From contig CAVRQM010000004.1 in the NCBI GenBank assembly GCA_963723455.1, positions 62,001 to 126,000 on the forward strand: DNA of 64,000 bases, in the 5' to 3' direction. The notes beneath the pieces were generated by a model. It searched no databases and was not told the origin of the DNA. It worked only from the letters and a program-made list of their open reading frames with translations. A program made the translations under genes and the position numbers. This document shows positions 10,189-18,745 of this stretch, piece after piece. Numbering within the stretch: the first letter of the stretch is position 1; the number at the start of each line of letters is the position of its first letter. This stretch comes from CAVRQM01 sp963723455. GTDB lineage: Bacteria; Pseudomonadota; Alphaproteobacteria; Acetobacterales; Acetobacteraceae.

Positions 10189-11217
10189 TTGACCGAATTG
10201 TTCACGCTGGCGGTCGATGCGATGGGCGGCGACCAGGCGCCGGACATGGTGGTGGCCGGGCTTGCCACGGCTGCCGAACGACATCCGGCCGCGCGGTTCC
10301 TCCTGGTCGGCGACGAGGCCAGGCTGCGCCCGCTGCTGGCCCGCCATCGCCGGGCTGCGGCGTCCTGCACAGTGCGACACACCGCCGATGCCATCGCCGG
10401 CGACATGAAGCCGACGGCGGCGCTGCGCATGCGATCCGCCTCAATGCGGCTGGCAATCGACGCGGTCGCCGGTGGCGAGGCATCGGGCGTGGTCAGCGCC
10501 GGCAATACCGGGGCGCTGCTGGCATTGGCCAAGATCGTGCTGAAGACGCTGCCGGGGATCGACCGGCCGGCGATGGCGGCGATCGGCCCGTCGGCCCGCG
10601 GCGACGTGGTGATGCTGGATCTGGGCGCCAACCTGACCTGCGACGCCCGCAATCTGGTCGAGTTCGCCATCATGGGCGACGTGTTTGCGCGCACCGTGCT
10701 GGGCCTGACCGCGCCCAGCATCGGCCTGCTGAATGTCGGCTCGGAGGAGCTGAAGGGCGACGAGCGGCTGCGCGACGCCGCCGCCGTGCTGCGCGACAGC
10801 CATGTGGGGCCGCAGTTCCACGGTTTCGTCGAGGGCCACGACATCGCCGCCGGTACGACCGACGTGATCGTGACCGACGGTTTCACCGGCAACGTGGCGC
10901 TGAAGACCGGCGAGGGCGCGCTGCGGCTGGTGGGCGGCCTGCTGCGGCAGGTGTTCTCGTCGTCGCTGTCCGCCCGGCTCGGCTACCTGCTGGCCCGGCC
11001 CGGGCTGGACCGGCTGCGCGAATGGCTCGATCCGCGTCGCTACAACGGCGCGGTGATGCTCGGGCTGAACGGGGTCGTGGTGAAATCGCACGGCGGCACC
11101 GATGCGCAGGGCTTCGCCCACGCCGTCGATGTGGCGATGGACATGGTGGTGCATCGCTTCGACGAGCGCATCCGTGACGGCCTGGGCCGCATCGCCCGCC
11201 TGCCGAGTGCGGCGTGA
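10189..11217 (+). CDS. plsX: Phosphate acyltransferase PlsX
   Basis: Converts acyl-ACP to acyl-phosphate, the first step of the PlsX/PlsY route to phosphatidic acid. About 342 residues. Signatures are LAVDAMGGDQAPDMVVAGL near the N-terminus, SAGNTGALLALA, GANLTCDARNLVEFAIMG, GLLNVGSEELKGDERL and IVTDGFTGNVALKTGEG. TTG 10189 (preceded by GTGAGG) fits the family N-terminus better than the in-frame TTG at 10168. The stop overlaps the fabH GTG (GTGA). Confidence 0.95.
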   Translation: MTELFTLAVDAMGGDQAPDMVVAGLATAAERHPAARFLLVGDEARLRPLLARHRRAAASCTVRHTADAIAGDMKPTAALRMRSASMRLAIDAVAGGEASGVVSAGNTGALLALAKIVLKTLPGIDRPAMAAIGPSARGDVVMLDLGANLTCDARNLVEFAIMGDVFARTVLGLTAPSIGLLNVGSEELKGDERLRDAAAVLRDSHVGPQFHGFVEGHDIAAGTTDVIVTDGFTGNVALKTGEGALRLVGGLLRQVFSSSLSARLGYLLARPGLDRLREWLDPRRYNGAVMLGLNGVVVKSHGGTDAQGFAHAVDVAMDMVVHRFDERIRDGLGRIARLPSAA

Positions 11218-12194
11218 CCGCTGTCCGCCGCGCCGTGCTGGCGGGCATCGGCGGCTACCTGCCGGAGACGGTAGTCAGCAACGACGATCTGGCGCGCACC
11301 GTGGAGACCTCGGACGCGTGGATCCGCGCGCGCACCGGCATCGGCCAGCGCTACATCGCCCAGCCGCACGAGACCTGCGCCTTCATGGCGACGGCGGCGG
11401 CGCGCGCGGCGCTTGCGGATGCCGGGGTGGACGGGGCCAGCGTGGGCGCGGTGATCGTGGCCACCGCGACGCCCGATCAGGCGTTCCCGGCGGTCGCGGT
11501 GCGGGTGCAGGCGGCGCTGGGCTGCGGCGGCTTCGCGTTCGATGTGTCGGCGGCGTGCAGCGGCTTCATCTACGCGCTGTCGGTGGCCGACGCGATGCTG
11601 CGCGCGCGGCAGGTCGGCTCGGTGCTGGTGATCGGTTCGGAGGTCTATTCGCGCATCCTGAACTGGCAGGATCGCGGCACCTGCGTCCTGTTCGGCGACG
11701 GCGCCGGCGCGGTGCTGCTGGTCGCTGATGAGGCCGGGGCAGCGTCGGCGGAGCAGCGTGGCGTGCTGTCCACCCATCTGCACGCCGATGGCGCCCTGGG
11801 CGACATCCTGTATGTCGATGGCGCGGTCGGCCGCTCGGAGCGCAGCGGCCATCTGGTGATGAACGGCCGCGAGGTGTTCCGCCACGCTGTCGCTCTGCTG
11901 GCGGCCTCGGTCGAGGAGGCGCTGGCCGCCAACGGCCTGGGGGTGGAGGCGATCGACTGGCTGGTGCCGCACCAGGCCAATGCGCGGATCATCGACGCCG
12001 TGGGCAAGCGGCTAGGCCTGCCGGCGGAGAGGGTAATTCTCACGGTCGGCCTGCACGCCAACACCTCGGCCGCCTCGGTGCCGCTGGCGCTGGCGCACGG
12101 CGTGGCGGACGGGCGCATCCGGCGCGGGCAGCTGCTGGTGCTGGAGGCGCTGGGCGGCGGGCTGACCTGGGGTTCGGCGGTGGTGCGGCTGTAG
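11214..12194 (+). CDS. fabH: Beta-ketoacyl-ACP synthase III FabH
   Basis: Condenses acyl-CoA with malonyl-ACP to start fatty-acid synthesis. It has 326 residues from GTG 11214. The triad is present: Cys in DVSAACSGFIYAL, His in WLVPHQANARI, and Asn in HANTSAASVPLAL. The triad Asn is preceded by HA rather than the usual GN. It is translationally coupled to plsX. The next gene downstream is on the opposite strand; ihfA, often next in alphaproteobacteria, is absent. Confidence 0.95.
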   Translation: MTAVRRAVLAGIGGYLPETVVSNDDLARTVETSDAWIRARTGIGQRYIAQPHETCAFMATAAARAALADAGVDGASVGAVIVATATPDQAFPAVAVRVQAALGCGGFAFDVSAACSGFIYALSVADAMLRARQVGSVLVIGSEVYSRILNWQDRGTCVLFGDGAGAVLLVADEAGAASAEQRGVLSTHLHADGALGDILYVDGAVGRSERSGHLVMNGREVFRHAVALLAASVEEALAANGLGVEAIDWLVPHQANARIIDAVGKRLGLPAERVILTVGLHANTSAASVPLALAHGVADGRIRRGQLLVLEALGGGLTWGSAVVRL

Positions 12195-12340
12195 CCGGGC
12201 GCAGAGACGACCGGCCGAAGCTGCGGCCGTGGTGAGGGGGTTGCATGGAACAGGATCCGGGCGACAGGATCACCTGCTCCCTGTACACCATCTCACACGG
12301 CGCGACCGCTCCGCTGCTCCGCAATCTTGGAACACCTCGC

Positions 12341-13129
12341 TCAACGCCCGGCGGCTCCCCCAAAATCTTCCAGCACCGCGGCCAGCGCTTCGGGCTGCAC
12401 CTTCACCGTTCCGGCAAACGGATGGTCGATCGCAATGATGATCAGCAGCCCGGACAGGATCAGCACCGAAAGCATCGCCGTCATCAGGCTCTGCGCGCGC
12501 AGGTTTTCGGTGCCGAAGAAGAACGTGAACGCGATCGTCACCGCCGCGCCGCCGAACAGCACCAGCCAGACGATGCCGGGCACGATGCCCGACGCCATGA
12601 CCAGCCGGGCGCGGCGTGACTGGGTCACCAGATCGAGCTGGTGCAGGATCTCCGACATCAGCGCCGCCCCGCGCCGATCGCCCGGATTGTAGGTCAGGAC
12701 GGCGGCATAGACGCCGTCCAGCGCGCGGGTCGCGGCGGCGCTTGCCTCGCCGTGCTGCATGGCGGGCCAGTCCGCGTCGATGACGGAATGGAGGTAGCCG
12801 GTCAGCCCGGCGCGGATCGCCACGCCGGGCGCGCCGTCGACTCCGGTCGCGAGGCGGTAGATGGTCGCCGCCGCCCCGGCCTCCTGCGCCACATCGTTCT
12901 CGGCGTCGCTGAACTTTTCCCAGACGATGATCACCGCGAAGGCCAGCAGCACGGCGTACAGCACGCCGACGGTCGCGAACTTGAATCCGGCGACCTCATT
13001 GTTCGTCCGGAGGATGTCCAGGCGGACCCGGCGGCGGATCAGGACCGGCCCGATCATCGCGACCAGCGTGACGATGCCCACGAGAAGGACCCCGGACAGC
13101 CACAACGGCGCGGTGGTCAGGAGCATCAT
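12341..13129 (-). CDS. DUF4239 (bestrophin-like) membrane protein
   Basis: A 262-residue inner-membrane protein resembling the DUF4239/bestrophin-like family. Two hydrophobic segments lie at the N-terminus (about residues 7-30 and 52-70, YAVLLAFAVIIVWEKFSDAE) and two near residues 180-235. In between is a helical soluble region. The KFSDAENDVAQEAGAAATIYR segment after TM2 is typical of this family. Function is unknown; an ion channel role is only suggested by remote similarity. It is the last gene of the epmB-to-DUF4239 run, 4 nt after the MotA-like gene. Confidence 0.75.
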   Translation of the reverse strand: MMLLTTAPLWLSGVLLVGIVTLVAMIGPVLIRRRVRLDILRTNNEVAGFKFATVGVLYAVLLAFAVIIVWEKFSDAENDVAQEAGAAATIYRLATGVDGAPGVAIRAGLTGYLHSVIDADWPAMQHGEASAAATRALDGVYAAVLTYNPGDRRGAALMSEILHQLDLVTQSRRARLVMASGIVPGIVWLVLFGGAAVTIAFTFFFGTENLRAQSLMTAMLSVLILSGLLIIIAIDHPFAGTVKVQPEALAAVLEDFGGAAGR

Positions 13130-13133
13130 GCGA

Positions 13134-14291
13134 TCATCGCGGCTGCTCCTCGGCCAGCGCCGCGATGGTGCGCGTCAGGATGCGCAGATCGGCCCGCAGC
13201 TCCGCCGTGCTCTGCGCCCGGCCCTGTTCGGTCTCCGCCAGCAGGCGCTGCAAGTATTGCTCGATGTTGCGCAGGTGCCCGCGCATCGCCTCCTCCGGGC
13301 CGCCCTCGGCGCGGCGCTCGCCCAGGCGCTGCAGGGCCGGGGCCAGGGCCTGCTGGGTCTCGGCGATATGCAGCATCAGCTGCTGGTTGGCGCGCATGGT
13401 GTCCGACAGCGTGGCGATGCGCTCAGTCAGGCCCAGCACAGCCTGGTTGGCCTCGCGCCTGCCGTCCTCGCCGCGCATCAGCACGCGCTGCAGTCCTTCC
13501 ATGTTCTCCGCCGTCTGCTCCAGCAGCGCCTGCACATAGACCGGCACCGAAGCATCGCCCTCGCCGCCCAGCACGCCGGAGGACAGCCGGGTGATGCCGG
13601 CCAGCCATTCCTCCAGCTCGTTGAAGAACCGATTCTGCGCCTGGCCGGCGGTCAGGTCCAGGAAGCCCAGCACCAACGCCCCGGACAGGCCCAGCATCGA
13701 CGACGAGAACGCCGTGCCCATGCCGTGCAGCGGCCGCGCCAGCCCCGTCTTCAGCTGCTCGAACAGCACGTTGATGTCGCCGGTGCCGACCGACATGCCG
13801 CCGATCACGTCGCCCACCGATTGCACGGTCAGCAACAGGCCCCAGAACGTGCCGAGCAGGCCCAGGAAGATCAGCAGTCCCACCATGTAGCGCGACAGCT
13901 CGCGGCTTTCGTCCAGGCGGCTGCTGATGGTGTCGAGCAGCGAGCGCATCGCCTGCGAGGAGATGGTGAACCGCTCGTGCCCATCGCGCCCCTTGCCGGT
14001 GCGCGCCGCCAGCATCGCGGCCATCGGCGCCAGCAGTCTTGGCGCGGGCAGCGTGGCGATGCGGGCGCGGGCGCGCTGGAAGGTCTCCAGCCAGCGCACC
14101 TCGGGGTTGAGGCGCACGACCTGGCGCAGGTTCCAGAACACGCCGATCGCCAGCACCACCAGGATCAGGCTGTTCAGCACCACGTTGTTGTCGAACGCGG
14201 TCAGCAGCAGACGGAACAGCAGCGCCACCACCACCGCGACCGCCAGCAGGAACAGCGCCATGCGCAGCACGAACACGGTGGGCCGGGTCAT
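13134..14291 (-). CDS. MotA/TolQ/ExbB-like proton-channel protein
   Basis: A 385-residue inner-membrane protein with the MotA/TolQ/ExbB fold. TM1 and TM2 are near residues 9-28 and 36-52. A cytoplasmic loop precedes RYMVGLLIFLGLLGTFWGLL (about 155-180) and GMGTAFSSSMLGLSGALVLGF (about 210-235), the pair that forms the channel in this superfamily. The C-terminal 130 residues are predicted coiled coil, longer than in TolQ. The adjacent OmpA-like gene overlaps by 4 nt, making a MotA/MotB- or TolQ-Pal-like pair. No flagellar, Tol or TonB gene is nearby, so the energised process is unknown. Confidence 0.8.
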   Translation of the reverse strand: MTRPTVFVLRMALFLLAVAVVVALLFRLLLTAFDNNVVLNSLILVVLAIGVFWNLRQVVRLNPEVRWLETFQRARARIATLPAPRLLAPMAAMLAARTGKGRDGHERFTISSQAMRSLLDTISSRLDESRELSRYMVGLLIFLGLLGTFWGLLLTVQSVGDVIGGMSVGTGDINVLFEQLKTGLARPLHGMGTAFSSSMLGLSGALVLGFLDLTAGQAQNRFFNELEEWLAGITRLSSGVLGGEGDASVPVYVQALLEQTAENMEGLQRVLMRGEDGRREANQAVLGLTERIATLSDTMRANQQLMLHIAETQQALAPALQRLGERRAEGGPEEAMRGHLRNIEQYLQRLLAETEQGRAQSTAELRADLRILTRTIAALAEEQPR

Positions 14292-15082
14292 GGCGGGCGC
14301 ACCCCGGCGGGCTGCGCCGAGGGCTTCGGCGTGGCGGCCACGATGTCCACCCGGTCGGGGGGCGCGCCGGGCGGGTTGGCCTCGCCCGGCGGAGCCGAGG
14401 CGCCAAGGGCGCGGACAAAGATGCGGGTGGACGGGATGCCTTCGGTGATCAGCACGCTGCGCACCGCCAGACCGCGCGCCAGCGCCAGACGGCGCGGCGT
14501 CGAGGGGTCGTTCGCGTCGCCGGCGGCAAAGGCGGTGACGGTGAAGGTGGTCGCGGCGAACGGCGGCGCTGCGTGCGCCAGGCTCCGCACCGCGGCATCC
14601 GTCGCCGGGTTCAGCTCGGAGCGGCCGGCGCCAAAGGTGACGCGCAGCCCGTCGGTCCGCGGCGTCGCCTCGCCAGGCGCGTCGGCCGCCACCGGCACGG
14701 GCGGCGGCGGCGGCACCGGGCGGGTGGGCACCACGATCGGCGGCGGCAGCACCGGCGCGGGCGGCGGCGCTGCCGGGATCGCCAGGCTGGGCTTGGCTGG
14801 CGCGCCCGGCAGCGTGCCGGGCAGGGCGGCGTGCGGGTTCGGCTTGCCGCCGCCCTTGCTGGCGCTGGCGGCGACGGGATGGGTGCTCCGCGTGGTCGCG
14901 CGCCGCTCCGGCGGCCGCGTGGCCCGCGGGTGCCGACCCGAATCGGAGGAGGCGGCGGGCGGGGCGAGCTGGTCCAGCGCCTGCGGATTGACCGTGGTCT
15001 GCGCCTGGGCGCCCCCGACGGCCCCCGCCAGCATTGCCGCGACCAGGGCTGCAGCGGCGCGGTCGCGGCGCCGCCCGCTCAC
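14288..15082 (-). CDS. Exported OmpA/MotB-like protein with proline-rich linker
   Basis: About 264 residues from GTG 15082, which overlaps the preceding stop (GTGA). The signal peptide is AAAALVAAMLAGAVGGAQA, with an apparent SPase I site. A long linker rich in Pro/Ala follows (PAPVLPPPIVVPTRPVPPPP). The C-terminal OmpA-like domain contains VTFGAGRSELNPATDAAV, STPRRLALARGLAVRSVL and GIPSTRIFVRALG, the peptidoglycan-binding fold. It is coupled to the MotA-like gene and presumably is its cell-wall-binding partner. A MotB-style retained N-terminal anchor is not obvious. Confidence 0.75.
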   Translation of the reverse strand: MSGRRRDRAAAALVAAMLAGAVGGAQAQTTVNPQALDQLAPPAASSDSGRHPRATRPPERRATTRSTHPVAASASKGGGKPNPHAALPGTLPGAPAKPSLAIPAAPPPAPVLPPPIVVPTRPVPPPPPVPVAADAPGEATPRTDGLRVTFGAGRSELNPATDAAVRSLAHAAPPFAATTFTVTAFAAGDANDPSTPRRLALARGLAVRSVLITEGIPSTRIFVRALGASAPPGEANPPGAPPDRVDIVAATPKPSAQPAGVRPP

Positions 15083-15912
15083 GCCCGGCCGGCCGCCGCC
15101 AGACCGAGCCGCGCCGCCTCGCATAGCAGCGGATGCAGATGCGGGTTCGCGGCGACGATGTCGCCGGTCTCGCGAGGGTCCGGCCCGTCCGGCGCGGTGA
15201 CATAGCCGCCCGCCTCGCGCACGATCACCAGTCCGGCCGCCATGTCCCACGGCTTCAGCCGCATCTCCCAGAACCCGTCGAACCGCCCCGCCGCCACCCA
15301 GCACAGGTCCAGGGCCGCCGAGCCGAAGCGGCGGATCCCGGCCACCTGCGGCATCAGCGTGCCGAGCGTGCGGGCGAAGGCCAGGCGCATGTCCGGCGGC
15401 GAGACCGCGAACGGGATGCCGGTGGCGAACATCGCCTCGCTCATCTCGCGCCGCGCCGAGACCCGCAGCCGGCGTTCGTTGACGAACGCGCCTGTGCCCT
15501 TTTCCGCCCAGAACATCTCGTCGCTGGCCGGGGCATAGACCACGCCCGCCGCCAGCTCCGAGCCGCCGTCGTCCAGCCGCCGCTCCAGCCCGATGCTGAT
15601 CGACCAGTGCGGGATGCCGTGCAGGAAGTTCGAGGTGCCGTCCAGCGGATCGACGACCCAGCGCCACGCCCAGTTGTCGCTGCCCGAGGCGCCGCTTTCT
15701 TCCATCAGGAAGGCATAGCCAGGGCGGGCCTTGGCCAGGTCCTCGCGCAGGCTGGCCTCGGCGCGCAGATCGGCCTGGCTGACGAAATCGCCCGGCCCCT
15801 TGACGCTGACCTGCAACTGCTCGACCTCGGCAAAGTCGCGCAGCAGGCGCTTGCTGGCGCGCTGGGCGGCGTTCTGCATCACCGTCATGATCGGCGACAG
15901 GCGCAGCGCCAT
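15079..15912 (-). CDS. Inositol monophosphatase family protein (SuhB-like)
   Basis: Mg-dependent sugar/inositol phosphatase, 277 residues. Both metal-site signatures are present: MEESGASGSDNWAWRWVVDPLDGTSNF split as FLMEESG and WVVDPLDGTSNFLHG, and the second motif is KPWDMAAGLVIVREAGG. QADLRAEASLREDL at the N-terminus also matches. The physiological substrate cannot be told from the sequence. It lies 17 nt after efp and overlaps the OmpA-like gene by 4 nt. Confidence 0.92.
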   Translation of the reverse strand: MALRLSPIMTVMQNAAQRASKRLLRDFAEVEQLQVSVKGPGDFVSQADLRAEASLREDLAKARPGYAFLMEESGASGSDNWAWRWVVDPLDGTSNFLHGIPHWSISIGLERRLDDGGSELAAGVVYAPASDEMFWAEKGTGAFVNERRLRVSARREMSEAMFATGIPFAVSPPDMRLAFARTLGTLMPQVAGIRRFGSAALDLCWVAAGRFDGFWEMRLKPWDMAAGLVIVREAGGYVTAPDGPDPRETGDIVAANPHLHPLLCEAARLGLAAAGRA

Positions 15913-15929
15913 GACCGGACCCCCGCCGC

Positions 15930-16496
15930 CTAGCCCTTGAACCGTTCGACGTAGCTGGCGTCCTCGGTGCGCACCACGATGCGCTCGCCAGTCTCGATGA
16001 ACGGCGGCACGCTGGTCTTGACCCCGTTGGACAGTTTCGCCGGCTTGTAGCTGCTGGCCGCGGTCTGGCCCTTGACCACCGGATCGGCTTCGACGATTTC
16101 CAGGACGACCGTCTGCGGCAGGTGGATGCCGACCGGGTCGCCCTCGACCAGATCGACCTCGACCTGCATGTTGTCCTGCAGGAACGCGGCCTGATCGCCC
16201 AGCAGGGCGACCGGGATCATCGCCTGCTCGAAAGTCTCCGGGTCCATCAGCACCAGATTGTCCCCGTCGGTATAGGAGTAGGTGTACTCCTTCTGGTCGG
16301 TCTGCAGTCGCTCGACGGTGTCCGCGGTGCGCCAGCGCTCGTTGGTCTTGTTGCCGGTGCGCAGGTCGCGCATCTCCACCTGGATGAAGGCGCCGCCCTT
16401 GCCGGGAGTGATGATCTGCTGCTTCAGCACGGTCCAGCGGCGGCCATCGTGCTCGATCACCTGACCGGCGCGGATCAGGTTTGCCTGCTGCTTCAT
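15930..16496 (-). CDS. efp: Translation elongation factor P
   Basis: Relieves ribosome stalling at polyproline. 188 residues with the three EF-P barrels. The modified residue should be Lys33 in IITPGKGGAF, in the EpmA-type context. The C-terminal domain has VKTSVPPFIETGERIVVRTE. Start ATG 16496 opens the canonical MKQQANLIRAGQVI. epmB and epmA are immediate neighbours, so beta-lysylation of Lys33 is strongly implied. Confidence 0.97.
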   Translation of the reverse strand: MKQQANLIRAGQVIEHDGRRWTVLKQQIITPGKGGAFIQVEMRDLRTGNKTNERWRTADTVERLQTDQKEYTYSYTDGDNLVLMDPETFEQAMIPVALLGDQAAFLQDNMQVEVDLVEGDPVGIHLPQTVVLEIVEADPVVKGQTAASSYKPAKLSNGVKTSVPPFIETGERIVVRTEDASYVERFKG

Positions 16497-16530
16497 TCGG
16501 GGATGCTCTTGATGGCTCGGGAAAGCGGGT

Positions 16531-16559
16531 TTCCTAGACCGAAGCAGCAGGGCGGGCAA
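16531..16559 (-). promoter_or_regulatory. Candidate efp promoter
   Basis: Minus strand TTGCCC (16559-16554), a 17-nt spacer and TAGGAA (16536-16531). The expected transcript start is near 16524, giving a leader of about 28 nt before the efp ATG. It lies in the 182-bp gap between epmB and efp; nothing else was recognised in this gap. Pattern match only. Confidence 0.4.
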
Positions 16560-16678
16560 GGCGGCGGCTCAGGACGTGGTCCGGCGTCGGCTGCCTTGGT
16601 GATGATTTGCCGGCTTCGCCAAGGCCGGACAGAGTACCCGACGGTCGCTACAACGCGATGGAGGACTGTGGGTCGAGG

Positions 16679-17701
16679 TCATAGAGGCAGCGCGTGTTCC
16701 CGCCCCGCCGGGTCGCGCACCTGTCCGGCATCCAGATCCGCGTAGCTGTCCAGCAGCGGCACCTTGCCGTGGCCGCCCGGGATGTCGAGCACATAGGTCG
16801 GCCAGGCCAGCCCGGTGACGCGGCCGCGCAGGGCGGTCAGCAGGCGCTGGCCTTCGGCGATCGGCACATGGAAATGCGCCGTGCCGGGCGCGGCGTCGAG
16901 CTGATGCAGGTAGTACGGCTTGACCCGGGCGGCCACCATCGCGCGCAGCAGCGCCTCCAGCGCCGCCTCGGAATCGTTGACGCCGCGCAGCAGCACCGAC
17001 TGCCCCAGCACCGGGATCGCCTCGGCCTGCGCCCGCCGGATCGCCGCGCGCGCGGCCGGGGTGAACTCGCGCGCGTGGTTGGCATGCACCACCAGCCACA
17101 TCGCGCGCTCGGTGCGCAGCGCCGCCGCCAGCGCCGGGGTCAGCCGGGCCGGATCGGCCACCGGCACGCGCGAGTGGATGCGGATGGTCTCGACATGGCC
17201 GATCGCGGACAGCGCCGCCACGATCGCGCCGAGCCGGCGTGGCGACAGCATGAGCGGGTCGCCGCCGGTCAGGATCACCTCGCGGATCGCCGGATGCGCG
17301 GCGATCCAGGCATAAGCGGCGTCCAGCTCCGCCTCGGTCAGCACGCCGCCGTCATGGCCCACATGCTCGCGGCGGAAGCAGAACCGGCAATACACCGGGC
17401 AGATCAGCAGCGGCTTCAGCAGCGCGCGGTCGGCGTAGCGATGCACCACTCCCTTCACCGGCGAGAACGCCGCGTCGCCGATCGGGTCGGCATGTTCGTG
17501 CGGGGCGCTCGCCAGCTCGGCCGGGCTGGGCAGGAACTGGCGGCCGATCGGGTCGTCTGGGCGCTCGATCAGCGCCCGCACGGCGGGCGTCACGGCCACG
17601 GCGTAGCGGGCCGCTACCGCGTCCAGCGCTTGCGCGTCGGAGGCGCGGGCCAATCCGCCGCCGATCAGGGCGCGCACGTCGCGCAGGGTGGGTTCGGGCA
17701 T
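16679..17701 (-). CDS. epmB: EF-P beta-lysylation protein EpmB (lysine 2,3-aminomutase-like)
   Basis: Radical-SAM, PLP-dependent enzyme that converts (S)-alpha-lysine to (R)-beta-lysine for EF-P modification. 340 residues. The radical-SAM cluster motif is CPVYCRFCFRREH (CxxxCxxC). Further hallmarks are EVILTGGDPLMLSPRRL, RIHSRVPVADPARLTP, WLVVHANHAREFT and the KPYYLHQLDAAPGTAHF segment. The short length and position beside efp and epmA favour EpmB over a metabolic KamA. The start lies only 27 bp from the divergent epmA start. Confidence 0.93.
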   Translation of the reverse strand: MPEPTLRDVRALIGGGLARASDAQALDAVAARYAVAVTPAVRALIERPDDPIGRQFLPSPAELASAPHEHADPIGDAAFSPVKGVVHRYADRALLKPLLICPVYCRFCFRREHVGHDGGVLTEAELDAAYAWIAAHPAIREVILTGGDPLMLSPRRLGAIVAALSAIGHVETIRIHSRVPVADPARLTPALAAALRTERAMWLVVHANHAREFTPAARAAIRRAQAEAIPVLGQSVLLRGVNDSEAALEALLRAMVAARVKPYYLHQLDAAPGTAHFHVPIAEGQRLLTALRGRVTGLAWPTYVLDIPGGHGKVPLLDSYADLDAGQVRDPAGREHALPL

Positions 17702-17728
17702 GGCGGGCGTGTTAGGATCCCCGTTCCC

Positions 17729-18745
17729 ATGCCGCAACCCGCCTGGCACCCGGACAGATTTGCCGCCCGGCTTCCCATCCTGCGCCGCCGCGCCCGGCTG
17801 GCGGCCGCCGTGCGAGGGTTTTTCGACGCGCGCGGCTATCTGGAGATCGAGACGCCCTATGCGGTGGCCGCGCCGGGCGAGGAGGTGCATCTGCGCGCCT
17901 TCGCCACCGAACGGATATTCCCCGACGGCGGGCGCGAACGGCTCTGGCTGCACACCAGCCCGGAGTTCGCCATGAAGCGGCTGTTGGTCGCGGGCGCGGG
18001 GCGAATCTTCCAGCTGGCCCGGGTATGGCGCAACGGCGAAGGCTCCGACCGGCACGCGGCCGAGTTCACCATGCTGGAATGGTATCGCCCTGACGCAACG
18101 CTGGCCGACCTGATGGACGAGACCGAGGCGCTGTGCCGCGCCGTGCTGCCTCCGGTCGTGGCGATCGGCGACGCGCGCTGCGCGCTGTCCGCCTTTGAGC
18201 GATTGACCGTGGCCGAGGCCTTCCGGCGGTACGCCGGCGCCGACCTGCTGGCCACCGCCGGCGACGCCGCGGCCCTGGCCGCGTCCGCCGGCGAGCGGCT
18301 GCGGCCGCGAGAGACCTGGGAGGATCTGTTCTTCCGCCTGCTGCTGTCGCGCATCGAGCCGGCGATCGGCCGTGGCCGCCCCACGTTCCTGACCCATTGG
18401 CCGGCGGCGCAGGCCGCCCTGGCGCGGCGCGATCCAGCCGACCCCCGCGTGGCCGAGCGGTTCGAGCTGTTCGCCTGCGGGCTGGAGCTGGCCAATGCCT
18501 TCGTCGAACTGACCGACGCCGCCGAGCAGCGCGCCCGGTTCCTCGCCGATCGCGCCAGCCGGCACGCCCTGTACGGCGGTCCGGACCACGCCGACCAGGA
18601 CTGGGCGCTGGACGAGGATTTCCTCGCCGCCCTGGCCCACGGCATGCCGCCGGCCGCCGGGATCGCGCTTGGCTTCGACCGGCTGGCGATGCTGGCCACG
18701 GGTGCCGCCGACATCGCCCAGGTGCTATGGCTGCCGCCACCATGA
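17729..18745 (+). CDS. epmA: EF-P--lysine ligase EpmA (PoxA/GenX)
   Basis: Class II aminoacyl-tRNA-synthetase-like enzyme that attaches beta-lysine to EF-P. 338 residues, lacking the tRNA anticodon-binding domain of LysRS, as expected. Class II motifs: FFDARGYLEIETPY, HTSPEFAMKRLLVAG, FQLARVWRNGEGSDRHAAEF (motif 2) and GIALGFDRLAMLATG (motif 3). ATG 17729 follows TAGGAT by 10 nt. Its stop overlaps the next gene's ATG. Confidence 0.95.
   Translation: MPQPAWHPDRFAARLPILRRRARLAAAVRGFFDARGYLEIETPYAVAAPGEEVHLRAFATERIFPDGGRERLWLHTSPEFAMKRLLVAGAGRIFQLARVWRNGEGSDRHAAEFTMLEWYRPDATLADLMDETEALCRAVLPPVVAIGDARCALSAFERLTVAEAFRRYAGADLLATAGDAAALAASAGERLRPRETWEDLFFRLLLSRIEPAIGRGRPTFLTHWPAAQAALARRDPADPRVAERFELFACGLELANAFVELTDAAEQRARFLADRASRHALYGGPDHADQDWALDEDFLAALAHGMPPAAGIALGFDRLAMLATGAADIAQVLWLPPP

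Noticed and set aside
12240..12275. Short direct repeat ACAGGATC downstream of fabH as a terminator
   Set aside because: The copies are direct rather than inverted, and no T-tract follows, so no hairpin terminator is supported.
12341..15082. Zorya-like (ZorA/ZorB) anti-phage system
   Set aside because: MotA-like and OmpA-like partners are there, but ZorC, ZorD or ZorE homologues are absent and the neighbours are housekeeping genes (efp, suhB-like). A conserved envelope module is more likely.
12861..15200. Long plus-strand open frame (about 780 codons) across the MotA-like/OmpA-like genes
   Set aside because: It covers three overlapping minus-strand genes with signal peptides, membrane helices and conserved motifs; the plus-strand product has no recognisable domain.
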